From Aquificaceae bacterium (GTDB lineage Bacteria > Aquificota > Aquificia > Aquificales > Aquificaceae): a DNA stretch of 64,000 nucleotides. A program made the position numbers and the translations under genes. The stretch spans positions 28,671 to 92,670 of the forward strand of contig JANWWY010000002.1 in assembly GCA_025057455.1 (NCBI GenBank), in the 5' to 3' direction. Below the pieces are notes generated by a model. The model ran no database searches. It was not told where the DNA came from and was given only the letters and a program-made list of their open reading frames with translations. Within the stretch, counting starts at the first letter, position 1. Every line of letters starts with the position of its first letter. Below, in pieces: positions 35,070 through 45,772 of this stretch.

Positions 35070-36725
35070 GTGCGTCATCTTATAGAGAAAAATCTTAGGG
35101 AAAAAATAAAAGCCTTGTATTCCATAGAACTTAAGACCTTCAGTCTTGAACCACCAAAAGAGGAAGGACTTGGGGACTATGCTACCAACGTAGCTTTTCT
35201 CCTTTCAAAGACTCTAAGAAAAAGTCCTCAGGATATAGCACAGGAGCTCGCAAAGGAGCTATCAAGTGACCTTTTTACTGCGGAAGCGCTCAGGGGCTTT
35301 ATAAACATAAGGGTAAAGGAAAGCTTCCTGCTTGAAGAGTTTGAAGACCTTATAGAAAGGGGTGAGGACTACTTTTTCAGACCCGTGGACAATCCTATGT
35401 TTTTACAGTTGGAGTTTGTAAGTGCCAACCCCACTGGACCCCTTCATGTGGGACACGGAAGGGGTGCGGTAATCGGGGATGTGCTAAGCAAGATTCTCAA
35501 AAAGTTCGGACACAGAGTGGTCAGAGAATACTACATAAACGACGCGGGAAATCAGGTGCAAATGCTGGGTCTTTCCGTCTTATACAGGTATTGCCAGCTG
35601 TGGGGCAGGGAAAGGGAAGACCTCAAAGGGGTCTTTGAGGAAGAGGGTTATAAGGGCAAGTATGTAATAAAGCTGGCAAAGGACCTAAAGGCTTTTTACG
35701 GGGATAAGCTTTTAGAACTTCCCCAGGAGGAAGCCATAAGACTCTCAATGGAATACGCTCACAGGAGAATGTTAGAGGACATAAAGGAAACCCTTGACCT
35801 TTTAGGTGTAGAGTTTGATAGCTGGTTTAGTGAAAGAAGTCTTTACGGAAGAGGACTACTTGAAGAGGTTTTGAAACTTTTGGAAGAGAGGGGCTACCTA
35901 TACCAGCAGGATGGTGCTTTGTGGTTTAAAAGCACAGCCTTCGGCGACGACAAGGACAGGGTCATAAGAAAGTCTGACGGCTCCTACACCTACTTCGCCT
36001 CGGACATTGCCTACCACTGGGAAAAGCACAAGAGAGGTTTTGAGAGAGTAATAAACCTTTGGGGTGCGGACCACCACGGCTATGAGAAGAGACTAATGGG
36101 AGTGCTGAAGGCACTGGGAATTCCCGAAGACTGGCTAAAGGTGGAGTTTGTACAGATGGTAAGGTTGCTCAGCAATGGGCAAGAAGTGAGGATGTCCAAA
36201 AGAACTGGCGAATTTGTAACTCTTCAGGAGCTTATTGAAGATGTAGGCACCGATGCGGTCAGGTTTGTGTTTTTGACTAGAAGCTCCGACACACCTCTTG
36301 ACTTTGACATAGACCTTGTCAAGAAAAACACTTCAGAAAACCCAGTCTTTTATGTGCAGTACGCCTATGCGAGGATAAGAGGTGTATTTAGAGAGGTAAA
36401 AGAAAGGTATGGCATAGACCCAGACAAGGAGGACCTAAAACCTTGGTTGAAAGGGCTAAGCTCCCAGGAGGACTACAAACTAATGAAAAGGTGTCTCTAC
36501 TTAAAGGATGTTTACGAAGGCGTTCTTAATAGCCTCTCCCCACATTTGATAACCTATTCGCTCATACAGTTGGCAAAAGACTTTCATTATTACTATAACC
36601 ATAACAGGGTTATGGTGGATGACAGAAATATTATGCTCTCAAGGCTCTCTCTTTTTAAGGGTGTAGAATTAACTCTTAAAACTGCCTTTGAAATTCTTGG
36701 AATAAAAGCACCAGAGAGGATGTGA
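35070..36725 (+). CDS. argS: Arginyl-tRNA synthetase (GTG start)
   Basis: VSANPTGPLHVGHGRGAVIGD; MSKRTGEFVTL; C-terminal DALR domain; TATAAT at 35057-35062. Confidence 0.95.
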   Translation: MRHLIEKNLREKIKALYSIELKTFSLEPPKEEGLGDYATNVAFLLSKTLRKSPQDIAQELAKELSSDLFTAEALRGFINIRVKESFLLEEFEDLIERGEDYFFRPVDNPMFLQLEFVSANPTGPLHVGHGRGAVIGDVLSKILKKFGHRVVREYYINDAGNQVQMLGLSVLYRYCQLWGREREDLKGVFEEEGYKGKYVIKLAKDLKAFYGDKLLELPQEEAIRLSMEYAHRRMLEDIKETLDLLGVEFDSWFSERSLYGRGLLEEVLKLLEERGYLYQQDGALWFKSTAFGDDKDRVIRKSDGSYTYFASDIAYHWEKHKRGFERVINLWGADHHGYEKRLMGVLKALGIPEDWLKVEFVQMVRLLSNGQEVRMSKRTGEFVTLQELIEDVGTDAVRFVFLTRSSDTPLDFDIDLVKKNTSENPVFYVQYAYARIRGVFREVKERYGIDPDKEDLKPWLKGLSSQEDYKLMKRCLYLKDVYEGVLNSLSPHLITYSLIQLAKDFHYYYNHNRVMVDDRNIMLSRLSLFKGVELTLKTAFEILGIKAPERM

Positions 36726-36726
36726 T

Positions 36727-38028
36727 ATGAGGATAACAGTGGTTGGTGGAGGCTATGTAGGTCTTACCACTGGTGTATGTTTTGCCCATCTGGGTAACCA
36801 AGTAATGGTGGTGGAAAAAATCAAAGAGAAGGTAGAGCTTCTAAGGGCTGGCAGGTCACCCATATACGAACCTGGGCTCGAGGAGCTCTTGCAGGAAAAT
36901 ATAAGACAGAAAAGAATAATCTTTACTACAAACCTGAGGGAGGGTATTGAGTTTTCTGAGGTTATTTTTATATGCGTAGGCACGCCCCAAAGACCAGATG
37001 GGTCTGCTGATTTGTCTCAAGTGGAAGAAGTAGCCAGAGAAACTGCCAAACTCATGACTTCCTACAAGCTCCTTGTAGAAAAGTCCACAGTTCCTATAAA
37101 CACCCACAGGCTTATAAAGAAAACAGTGCAAAGATACATAAGAGACCCTAACATAACTTACGATGTAGCCTCCAACCCCGAGTTTTTGAGGGAAGGTTCT
37201 GCCATAGAGGACTTTTTAAAGCCAGACAGAATTGTAGTAGGAGTGGAAAGTCAAAGGGCGAAGGAGATATTTGAGGAGCTCTACAAGGACTTTGACTGTC
37301 CCATTATATACACTGACCCTGCAACCGCAGAGCTTATAAAACATGCAAGCAACTCCTTTCTTGCTATGAAGATATCCTTTATAAACATGATTGCGGACCT
37401 CTGTGAAAAGGCTGGTGCGGATGTGAAGCTTGTGGCGGATGGTATGGGCTACGACAAACGTATAGGGAGAGCCTTCCTCAACGCAGGTATAGGCTACGGT
37501 GGTTCCTGCTTTCCCAAGGATGTGAAAGCCTTTATAAGAATAGCTCAAGATTACGGGTTGGATTTTGGACTTTTGAGAGAGGTCGAAAAGATAAACCAAG
37601 AAAGGCCTATAAAGTTTGTGGAAAAGATAAAAGGTATTCTTTGGAGCCTCAGAGACAAAAAGTTGGCAGTTTGGGGGCTATCATTTAAGCCCAATACAGA
37701 CGACATAAGGGAAGCACCCTCCATCAAAATAGTGGATTTACTCGTAAGAGAAGGTGCAAAGCTGTCCCTTTATGACCCAAAAGCCGTGGAAAACTTCAAA
37801 GTGCTGTTCCCAGAAGGCAAACAGGTAAGCTACGCAAGGGATATGTACGAAGCGTTGGATGGTGCAAGCGCTTTACTTATTCTAACAGAGTGGGATGAGT
37901 TTCAAAGGGCGAACCTAAAGAGAGTAAAGGAACTTATGGAGCTCCCAATAATCGTGGATGGAAGGAATATCTTTGAGACTGAGCATGTTAAATCTCTGGG
38001 TTTTGAATACTATCCAGTAGGAAGATGA
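36727..38028 (+). CDS. ugd: UDP-glucose 6-dehydrogenase
   Basis: [51 protein letters not shown]. Confidence 0.95.
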   Translation: MRITVVGGGYVGLTTGVCFAHLGNQVMVVEKIKEKVELLRAGRSPIYEPGLEELLQENIRQKRIIFTTNLREGIEFSEVIFICVGTPQRPDGSADLSQVEEVARETAKLMTSYKLLVEKSTVPINTHRLIKKTVQRYIRDPNITYDVASNPEFLREGSAIEDFLKPDRIVVGVESQRAKEIFEELYKDFDCPIIYTDPATAELIKHASNSFLAMKISFINMIADLCEKAGADVKLVADGMGYDKRIGRAFLNAGIGYGGSCFPKDVKAFIRIAQDYGLDFGLLREVEKINQERPIKFVEKIKGILWSLRDKKLAVWGLSFKPNTDDIREAPSIKIVDLLVREGAKLSLYDPKAVENFKVLFPEGKQVSYARDMYEALDGASALLILTEWDEFQRANLKRVKELMELPIIVDGRNIFETEHVKSLGFEYYPVGR

Positions 38029-38957
38029 GAGTCCTTATAACTGGCGTAGCAGGCTTTATAGGGTCTCATCTGTGTGAAAGATTCCTGGAAGAGGGCTTTT
38101 ATGTAATAGGCATGGACAATTTTTTAACGGGCTCGCCAGATAACATAGCTCATCTTTTTGGAAATAAAAGATTTCACTTCATTCATTACAATGTAGTCAA
38201 CTACATATACATAGATGGTCCTGTGGACCTTGTGGTTCACTTAGCATGTCCAGCATCCCCCGTGGACTACATGAACCACCCTATTCACACCATGAAGGTG
38301 GACTCCTTGGGTACACTAAACACGCTTGGATTGGCAAAGCTAAAAAAATCCCGTTATGTGTTTGCCTCCTCTTCTGAGGTTTACGGCAGTGCGCAGGTGC
38401 ATCCCCAACCTGAAGATTACTGGGGGTACGTAAACCCTACGGGACCAAGAAGCGTTTACGACGAAGCAAAAAGGTTCTCAGAAGCCCTGTGTATGGCCTA
38501 TCACAGAGAGCATGGTCTTGATGTGAGGATAGCACGAATTTTTAACACTTACGGACCAAGAATGAGGAAGAAAGATGGAAGGGTGATTCCTACGCTTGTA
38601 GAGAAGGCTCTTAAACATGAACCATTGCCCGTATACGGTGATGGTTTACAGACAAGAAGTTTTTGCTACATAGAGGACATGGTGGATGGCTTGTTTAGAC
38701 TGTCGGTTAGGGAAAACTTAGAGGGTGAGGTGATAAACTTAGGCAATCCCCAAGAAATAACCATCTTGGAGCTTGCAAAAGAAATCATACGTATGACAAA
38801 CTCTTCCTCTGACATTGTCTTTCTCCCCCCCAGACCCGATGACCCAAGGAGGAGATGTCCGGATATAAAAAAGGCTAAAAGACTCTTAGATTGGTCTCCA
38901 CGCATTAGCTTACAGGAAGGTCTTGAGAGTACCATAAAGTGGTTTAAAGGTTTATAA
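38025..38957 (+). CDS. NAD-dependent epimerase, UDP-glucuronate decarboxylase (UXS)-like
   Basis: [66 protein letters not shown]. Confidence 0.88.
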   Translation: MRVLITGVAGFIGSHLCERFLEEGFYVIGMDNFLTGSPDNIAHLFGNKRFHFIHYNVVNYIYIDGPVDLVVHLACPASPVDYMNHPIHTMKVDSLGTLNTLGLAKLKKSRYVFASSSEVYGSAQVHPQPEDYWGYVNPTGPRSVYDEAKRFSEALCMAYHREHGLDVRIARIFNTYGPRMRKKDGRVIPTLVEKALKHEPLPVYGDGLQTRSFCYIEDMVDGLFRLSVRENLEGEVINLGNPQEITILELAKEIIRMTNSSSDIVFLPPRPDDPRRRCPDIKKAKRLLDWSPRISLQEGLESTIKWFKGL

Positions 38958-38979
38958 TTATCAGACAAGGAGGGCAGAG

Positions 38980-39540
38980 TTGAAAAAGGAGAGACTCATT
39001 ATACTGCTTGGGATACTTGTGGCTCTTGTGTTTTTTTATCTTGGCCTTAACGAGTGGTTAAAAACTAAAGAAGAGCAGATAAAACCACCCCCACTCGTGG
39101 TAAAGCCCGCACCCATAAAGAGTGAGACCCAACAGCCTACTTCTCAAGAACAAGAGCAAAAACTGCCACAAGGTGAAAAAGACCTCATAGCCCAAAAGAT
39201 AAAAGAGGAAAAGCAAGAGCCAAAGGATAGAAAAGAACAGGAGGAAAAGGTAATAAAACCCCAAAAAGACCATACGGAGAAAGAAATTACCAAAAAGCCT
39301 TCTGAAGAGAAAAGCATACCCAAAGGGGAGTCCAAGACCTATACAGTTCAGGTAGGTGCCTTCAGAAGTAAGGAAGGAGCTCAAAAGGTAGCTCAGAAAG
39401 CTGAAGGTATGGGCTACAAGGTAAACGTAGTGGAAGAGGACAACTTTTACAAGGTCAGACTTATAGTCCGAACTAATAACATAAACCAAGAGCTTACAAA
39501 GTTAAGAAAGGCCTTTGGTAGTGCTCTAATAAAGCAATGA
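38980..39540 (+). CDS. SPOR domain-containing protein (TTG start)
   Basis: N-terminal TM, K/E/Q/P-rich linker, C-terminal SPOR: YTVQVGAFRSKEGAQKVAQKAEGMGYKVNVVEEDNFYKVRL. Confidence 0.85.
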   Translation: MKKERLIILLGILVALVFFYLGLNEWLKTKEEQIKPPPLVVKPAPIKSETQQPTSQEQEQKLPQGEKDLIAQKIKEEKQEPKDRKEQEEKVIKPQKDHTEKEITKKPSEEKSIPKGESKTYTVQVGAFRSKEGAQKVAQKAEGMGYKVNVVEEDNFYKVRLIVRTNNINQELTKLRKAFGSALIKQ

Positions 39541-40631
39541 TAAGGTGGTTTTTGTTGTTTATTTTTTTCATACCTCTCTCTTGTGCGGTAAAGGAGGAGA
39601 ATGTAGGTAAATCCCAGTGGCAGTACAACTACGACCTTGGCATGTCCTCCTATTTGGCTAAAAACTACTCGGAAGCCATATCTCACTTTTTTAAAGCTTC
39701 TCAGATAGCACCCAACGAGCCAAAGGTTTGGAATGCCTTGGGACTTGTTTACATGGAAGTGAAAGAATACCAAAAATCGGAGAATGCCTTTTTAAGGGCA
39801 CTTCAGGTAAACAAGGACTATACAGAGGCTAAACTTAACCTTGGCCTTCTATACTACAGGCAAGGTGAATATGACAGGGCTATAAGGGTCTTAAGGGAAG
39901 TCCTGGAGGATGAAGCCTTCCCTCAGAAGCATATGGCCTTTTACTATCTTGGTAAGGTCTATCAGGCTTTAGGCAACAGCAAAGAGTATGTGCAAAACCT
40001 CCAAAAGGCTACCAACTACAACCCTATGTTCGTAGAAGCTCAGATGGAGCTAGCCCAGGCCTACGAGAGCGAAGGAGATTTCCAATCCGCTAAAATTGTT
40101 TACCAGACACTAATCAACAACAACATAAGTAGTCCTACTGTAGACTTAAATATGGCAAGGGTTGAGTATAGGCTGGGCAACTACGCCTCAGCAAAGGGAT
40201 ACATCAAGAGAGTTCTGGAAGACAGACAAACCACATCGCAACTAAAAGCACAAGCTTATGAACTCCTGAGCGAGGTGCTTATAGCAGAGCAAAGACTCCT
40301 AAGCGCACCAAAATCAGAAACTACTACACCCAAAAGCGTGCAAACTATTGCCCCTCAGGAAAGAACTTATAAGGAGGATTATTCCAAAAGTAATACTCAA
40401 CCACCTCTTAAGTTTTACAGAATACAGCTGGGTGCCTTCTCTTCTGTAGGTTCAGCTAAAGCATGGAAGGAAAAGCTTGAAAGGGAATTAAACTTAAAGG
40501 ATATAGTCGTGATAGAAAGTCCAGGAGTCTTTAAGGTTTACTACGGAGCCTTCACCAGCAGGGAGGATGCCATAAAAGAACTTGAAAGACTCAAAAACCT
40601 CAACCTCTACGGTTTTATAGTCTATGAATAA
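39537..40631 (+). CDS. TPR lipoprotein with C-terminal SPOR domain
   Basis: Lipobox PLSCA; TPR repeats; C-terminal YRIQLGAFSSVGSAKAWKEKLERELN..FKVYYGAFTSREDA. Confidence 0.82.
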   Translation: MIRWFLLFIFFIPLSCAVKEENVGKSQWQYNYDLGMSSYLAKNYSEAISHFFKASQIAPNEPKVWNALGLVYMEVKEYQKSENAFLRALQVNKDYTEAKLNLGLLYYRQGEYDRAIRVLREVLEDEAFPQKHMAFYYLGKVYQALGNSKEYVQNLQKATNYNPMFVEAQMELAQAYESEGDFQSAKIVYQTLINNNISSPTVDLNMARVEYRLGNYASAKGYIKRVLEDRQTTSQLKAQAYELLSEVLIAEQRLLSAPKSETTTPKSVQTIAPQERTYKEDYSKSNTQPPLKFYRIQLGAFSSVGSAKAWKEKLERELNLKDIVVIESPGVFKVYYGAFTSREDAIKELERLKNLNLYGFIVYE

Positions 40632-41213
40632 TCAGAGGCTTTCCTTTGTAGATGGAAGTAAGCTACCAGATATACTAACTGCCTGTCTTAAACTTTGTGC
40701 AAAAGCCTTAAAGCAAGCCTCCGCCACATGGTGGAGTAGTTTTCCTGTAATGACTCTAATGTGGATTGTGCTCTTGCTCTCTAAAGCAAAACCCTTAAAA
40801 AACTCCCATATTAGCTCAAAGTCAAAATCCGTTATCTTTCCCCTTAGATTCATGTCTTCGTAAAAAAAGAGGGGTCTTCCCGATAGGTCTATACTTGCCA
40901 TTGCCAGGGCTTCGTCCATGGGAACTATGGCATAACCGTACCTATTTATACCCTTTTTGTCTCCCAAAGCCTGAAGAAAAGCCATACCCAATACTATTCC
41001 CACATCCTCCACTGTATGGTGATGAGAAACGTGCACATCGCCCTCTGCGTATAGCTGTATGTCAAACCTGCCGTGTCTTGCTAAAGTCTCTACCATGTGA
41101 GTTAAAAAACCTACGGGTGTTTCTACCTTATATGTGCCTTCACCATCAAGGTTCAAGGTCAAGTCTATCTTGGTCTCCCGTGTCTGACGAGTAATATGTA
41201 CCTTCCTCATCAA
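40632..41213 (-). CDS. hisB: Imidazoleglycerol-phosphate dehydratase
   Basis: [63 protein letters not shown]. Confidence 0.95.
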   Translation of the reverse strand: MMRKVHITRQTRETKIDLTLNLDGEGTYKVETPVGFLTHMVETLARHGRFDIQLYAEGDVHVSHHHTVEDVGIVLGMAFLQALGDKKGINRYGYAIVPMDEALAMASIDLSGRPLFFYEDMNLRGKITDFDFELIWEFFKGFALESKSTIHIRVITGKLLHHVAEACFKAFAQSLRQAVSISGSLLPSTKESL

Positions 41214-42189
41214 GCATGTATTCTATCACAAAGTTCCTAAGAGATTGGGCTGGGTCTTCGTAAAACACTTTCATTTTTATGTCTAAAATATGAAGTTTCC
41301 GTATCAAGAACCATAGGTCTTGTTTTGAGTTTTTTCCCAAATACTTTTTGTAGTTCATAACCTGAAAAGGGTGTTTTACGTCTACTAAAGCCAGTGACTC
41401 TTCCACGCTTTTGCCTTCCTCCACCAAGCTCTTAGCTGTATAAAGCTTAAGGGCATAGTTGGTAAACAGGCTGTGCACCTGTAGTGGATGCGTTCCAGCC
41501 CTTAAAACAGAATTTAGGGAGTTTATGGCTTTTTCATAGTCTCGCAGTAACATGCCATCCACGAAATCAAAAATGCTCATCTCTCTGTCTGCTACGAGAA
41601 GGTGCTTTATATCTTCAAGGGTTAGATGGGTTTTTCCGTAGAGTATAAGTTTCTCCGTTTCAACCTTTAAGACCATGAGGTTATAGGAGGTGGCTTCCAA
41701 CATGTAATCCAGAGCCTGTTCCTCTATGTTTATGCCAGCCTTCTGTAGCTTGTTTTTTACAGTCTCCCTTATTTTTCTTTTGTCCAATTTACCCGCAGAT
41801 ATAACATCCCCAAGCTTTGAGAGACTCAAGAAGGGTTCCTTCTGCAAATCCTTATCGCTTAGCTTTGATTCCACATAGAAGAAAATCACCTTATCTCTTA
41901 GACGAGAAAGAGCGGAAATAAAGGGTTTTACGTCTTTTATGCTCTTGAAAAGGTCCAAGGCTTTGTAAACAAACAATACGCCTCTCCTATCAAACATACT
42001 TCCTGTGAGCAGCAGTCTTTCCAAATCCGCGGGAGAGATTTCATCACCCCAAAGTATGCTTACAGAGTACTTTTCTCTGAGTTTATCTACAAGGGTTTTT
42101 ACGAGGTATTCCTCTTCACCGTGCAACAGATTAACCTGTTTGGGTTGTTCCTTTGAGAGTTTCTTTTGGTATTCTAAGATGCCTATCAC
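41146..42189 (-). CDS. holA: DNA polymerase III delta subunit
   Basis: [52 protein letters not shown]. Confidence 0.8.
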   Translation of the reverse strand: MIGILEYQKKLSKEQPKQVNLLHGEEEYLVKTLVDKLREKYSVSILWGDEISPADLERLLLTGSMFDRRGVLFVYKALDLFKSIKDVKPFISALSRLRDKVIFFYVESKLSDKDLQKEPFLSLSKLGDVISAGKLDKRKIRETVKNKLQKAGINIEEQALDYMLEATSYNLMVLKVETEKLILYGKTHLTLEDIKHLLVADREMSIFDFVDGMLLRDYEKAINSLNSVLRAGTHPLQVHSLFTNYALKLYTAKSLVEEGKSVEESLALVDVKHPFQVMNYKKYLGKNSKQDLWFLIRKLHILDIKMKVFYEDPAQSLRNFVIEYMLDEEGTYYSSDTGDQDRLDLEP

Positions 42190-43472
42190 GTATGCATCGC
42201 CTTAAGGAAGTCTTTGTTGGTCTTGAACTTTTTGAGCTTGTCCAACAGAAACTCCATAGCCTCTATGGGGTCCATGGTTGCAAGGAACTTTCTGAGAACC
42301 CAGATTCTCTGAAGTTCCCAGTCTTCCAGAAGGAGTTCCTCTTTTCTTGTTCCAGACTTTTCTATGTTTATGGCTGGGAATATCCTCCTCTCCATAAGCT
42401 TCCTATCTAAATGAATCTCCATGTTGCCCGTGCCTTTAAACTCTTCATAGATAACATCGTCCATCTTAGAACCAGTCTCTATAAGGGCTGTGGCTATTAT
42501 TGTGAGAGAACCACCTTCCTCTATGTTTCTTGCAGCACCAAAGAACTTCTTGGGTCTCTGGAGGGCTGTAGCCTCTATACCACCCGTGAGCACCCTACCC
42601 GTTGGTGGTGTAACCGCGTTGGAAGCCCTCCCAAAACGCGTCATAGAGTCCAAGAGTATAACCACATCTTGTTTTAACTCTACGAGCCTTTTTGCCTTTT
42701 CTACCACAAGCTCCGCCACTTGCATGTGTCTTTCTGGTGGCTCGTCAAAAGTAGAGGCTACCACTTCCGCACCCTCTCCTACAATCCTTCTCATCTCAGT
42801 GACCTCTTCTGGCCTTTCGTCTATGAGGAGTATGATTAGGTGAACCTCCGGATGGTTTTGAATTAGAGCCTTGGCTATTTTTTGGAGCAAGACTGTTTTA
42901 CCTGCCTTTGGCGGAGCTACTATCATACCTCTTTGACCCTTACCTATGGGTGCTATAAGGCTTATTACCCTTGTGGAAAGCTCAGTAGGAGTGGTTTCAA
43001 GGTTAAACCGCTCTGTAGGATGGTAGGGGGTTAGCTTTTCAAACTGAGGTCTTGCCTTTAACACTTCTGGGTCTGGGGGAAGTCCATTTACAGATTCTAT
43101 CTTTATAAGTGCCTGATACTTCTCCTTCTCCTGAGGAGGTCTTGCAAAACCTATTATGTTATCCCCAGTTCTTAGACCAAACTTCTTTATCTGAGAGGGT
43201 GCCACATACACATCGGTATAGCTGGGCATGTAGTTGTTATCGGGACTCCTTACAAAGCCATAACCTTCTGGTAAAATTTCCAACACGCCTTTTACAAAGT
43301 TAAGACCTTCTTCCTTTGCCTGAGCTGTAAGTATCTTTTCTATTAGTTCCTCTTTCCTAAGACCTGTCACCCTTGATAGTTCAAGGTCTCTTCCTATCTT
43401 CTGAAGCTCTTGAAGAGAAAGCTTTTTTAGTTCTTCAAGGGTGTAAACCTTTTTTTCTTGCACTTGCTCCAT
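42186..43472 (-). CDS. rho: Transcription termination factor Rho
   Basis: [51 protein letters not shown]. Confidence 0.97.
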   Translation of the reverse strand: MEQVQEKKVYTLEELKKLSLQELQKIGRDLELSRVTGLRKEELIEKILTAQAKEEGLNFVKGVLEILPEGYGFVRSPDNNYMPSYTDVYVAPSQIKKFGLRTGDNIIGFARPPQEKEKYQALIKIESVNGLPPDPEVLKARPQFEKLTPYHPTERFNLETTPTELSTRVISLIAPIGKGQRGMIVAPPKAGKTVLLQKIAKALIQNHPEVHLIILLIDERPEEVTEMRRIVGEGAEVVASTFDEPPERHMQVAELVVEKAKRLVELKQDVVILLDSMTRFGRASNAVTPPTGRVLTGGIEATALQRPKKFFGAARNIEEGGSLTIIATALIETGSKMDDVIYEEFKGTGNMEIHLDRKLMERRIFPAINIEKSGTRKEELLLEDWELQRIWVLRKFLATMDPIEAMEFLLDKLKKFKTNKDFLKAMHT

Positions 43473-43491
43473 TATTTGATAACCTCCTCAT

Positions 43492-44844
43492 CTATTTTCC
43501 TATGCAGAACTTTGAGAATATACTTTCAAGAACATCCTCTGTGCTAACAAATCCTACAATTTCTTCCAAGTAGCTAAGTGCTTCCCTCAAGTCAAGCATA
43601 AGTATTTCTGGAAATATGTCTTCTGTCTCAAGCCTGCTTATTAAAGATTTTAGCACTCCCTGAGATTTTTTCAAGAGGTTTTCATGCCTGACTGAGATAT
43701 ACACTTGCAGGCTGTCTAAGGCGTGTATGCCAAGCCTTTCTAAAAGTGTTCTTTTGAGCAGGTTTATACCCTCTCCTGTGAGGGCACTGACGCTTATGGC
43801 GTTTGGAAATGTTTCAATCACTTCACGTCTTTGAGCTTTGTCCTTTTTGTTTATGACGACGATGTGCTCCAGAGGCTTTACCATTTGAAATATGTGGAGG
43901 TCTTCTTCCTCTAAAGGTGAGCTTCCGTCTACCACAAATATAACCATGTGAGCGCTTTTAAGCTTTTCTAAGCTCCTTTCCACCCCTATTTTTTCCACTG
44001 GGTCTTCTGTGTGTCTTATACCTGCGGTGTCTATGAGGTTTATGGGTATGCCTTCGAGGGTAAAACTCTCCTGCAGGTAGTCCCTCGTTGTGCCTGGTAC
44101 ATCTGTTACGATTGCCCTCTCAATTCCGAGCAGAGCGTTAAAAAGAGAGGACTTACCCACATTTGGCTTGCCTACGAGGGCAAGGTTTATACCCCTTCTC
44201 AAAAACTCACCCGTCTTAACCGTAGTTAGCAGTACTTCAATGCTCTGGTTTAAACTCTTCAGCTGGCTTATGAGCTGTTGCTTGCTTAGTGTGGGAATGT
44301 CCTCTTCAGAAAACTCTATATCCGCCTCCACGTAAGTTAACACCTCAAGAAGTTTTTCCCTTAGGGTGTTAATGTAGGAAGAAAGTTCACCCTGGAGCTG
44401 TCTCTGAGCAGCCTTTATAGCCCTTTCAGACTTGGAACCTATGAGGTCTGCTACCGCCTCTGCCTGCAAAAGGTCCATCTTTCCATTTAAGAAGGCTCTC
44501 TTGGTGAATTCACCGGGCTCCGCAAGCCTTATGCCCCTTGATAAAAATAGCTGGAGTGCTTTTCTGAGAATGAGAGGGTTTCCGTGGAGGAAAAGCTCTA
44601 CCATGTCCTCGCCCGTGTAGCTTTTGGGTGAAGGATAGTATATGAGGATGCCTTCGTCCAATATCTGACCGTCTTCTTCCCTTAGCTTTACAAAGTGGGC
44701 ATACCTGGGTTTTGGATTTCCCTTTATTGAGAGTAAGTCCATTACCCTCTGTAGCACACCAAGCCCGGACATTCTTACAACGCCTATGGCGCTCTCCCCA
44801 AGTGGCGTGGCTATGGCTACTATGGGCTCTCTCTGCTTTACCAT
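43492..44844 (-). CDS. mnmE: tRNA modification GTPase MnmE
   Basis: PIVAIATPLGESAIGVVRMSG; GKPNVGKSSLFNALLG; DVPGTTRDYLQE; C-terminal CIGK. Confidence 0.95.
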   Translation of the reverse strand: MVKQREPIVAIATPLGESAIGVVRMSGLGVLQRVMDLLSIKGNPKPRYAHFVKLREEDGQILDEGILIYYPSPKSYTGEDMVELFLHGNPLILRKALQLFLSRGIRLAEPGEFTKRAFLNGKMDLLQAEAVADLIGSKSERAIKAAQRQLQGELSSYINTLREKLLEVLTYVEADIEFSEEDIPTLSKQQLISQLKSLNQSIEVLLTTVKTGEFLRRGINLALVGKPNVGKSSLFNALLGIERAIVTDVPGTTRDYLQESFTLEGIPINLIDTAGIRHTEDPVEKIGVERSLEKLKSAHMVIFVVDGSSPLEEEDLHIFQMVKPLEHIVVINKKDKAQRREVIETFPNAISVSALTGEGINLLKRTLLERLGIHALDSLQVYISVRHENLLKKSQGVLKSLISRLETEDIFPEILMLDLREALSYLEEIVGFVSTEDVLESIFSKFCIGK

Positions 44845-44845
44845 C

Positions 44846-45745
44846 TTAGTCCAAGACAAGCATAAGGTCCTGAGCAAGTTCAAGGGCTTTTTTAAATTCC
44901 GCAGGATAAATCCTCCTGCTCAGCTCTGGGTAGTCAAAAGCCTTGTAGTAGGGCGTATACTGGTCCATGAGGTTAACAGCCATTTGTGAGGATATGGCTC
45001 TTATGTCCTCCAGCACCCTTTCCGTGTTAGCAATGCCATTAGGGAGTATTAGATGTCTTATCAAAACACCCCTTACCGCTACACCTTCTTCGTTTAACTG
45101 AAGGTCTCCTACTTGCCTGTGCATCTCTCTTATGGCTTGTAGTGCCTTTTCATAATAAGCTTTTACCTTTGAGTATTTTTTGCCCGTCTGGCTATCGCCG
45201 TATTTAAAATCAGCCAAGTATATATCCACTATGCCCTCGAGAAGTCTTAGAGTCTCAACACTATCGTAGGAGGAGGTGTTGTAAACTATGGGCAGGCGTA
45301 ATCCTCTATTTACCGCTATGTAAAGAGCCTCCAGAATTTGAGGCACCACATGGGAAGGACTGACTAAGTTTATGTTATGACAGCCGAGCCTTTGAAGCCA
45401 TATAAAGACTTCTGCCAGCTCCTCTGGCTTTAGCCTTTGACCCTCACCCATGTGGCTTATGGTATAGTTTTGACAGTAGACACATCTCATGTTGCAGTAT
45501 GAGAAGAATACAGTGCCTGAGCCTCTTTTTCCCCTTATAGGCTTTTCTTCACCTCTGTGGGGAAAGTAGTCTGCAACAACGGCATACCTTCCAGTTTTGC
45601 AGTAACCAGTCTTGTCCTCGAGCCTGTTTACACCGCACTGGTGAGGGCATACACTGCACTCTCTCAACATATCCATAGCTCTTTGAATACGACTTTGCCA
45701 ATCTTCTTCCCGAAGATTCAGGTAGGATGGATACATTTCTTTCAT
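44846..45745 (-). CDS. Radical SAM protein, PflA-like (COG1313-type)
   Basis: CPHQCGVNR; FSYCNMRCVYCQNYTISH; NLVSPSHVVPQILEAL. Confidence 0.85.
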   Translation of the reverse strand: MKEMYPSYLNLREEDWQSRIQRAMDMLRECSVCPHQCGVNRLEDKTGYCKTGRYAVVADYFPHRGEEKPIRGKRGSGTVFFSYCNMRCVYCQNYTISHMGEGQRLKPEELAEVFIWLQRLGCHNINLVSPSHVVPQILEALYIAVNRGLRLPIVYNTSSYDSVETLRLLEGIVDIYLADFKYGDSQTGKKYSKVKAYYEKALQAIREMHRQVGDLQLNEEGVAVRGVLIRHLILPNGIANTERVLEDIRAISSQMAVNLMDQYTPYYKAFDYPELSRRIYPAEFKKALELAQDLMLVLD

Positions 45746-45772
45746 ACCCTAGTATGGTTTATAATATAAGCC

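Noticed and set aside
34863-35078. 71-aa minus ORF antisense to the argS upstream region
   Set aside because: No recognisable features; T/P/S-rich antisense artefact
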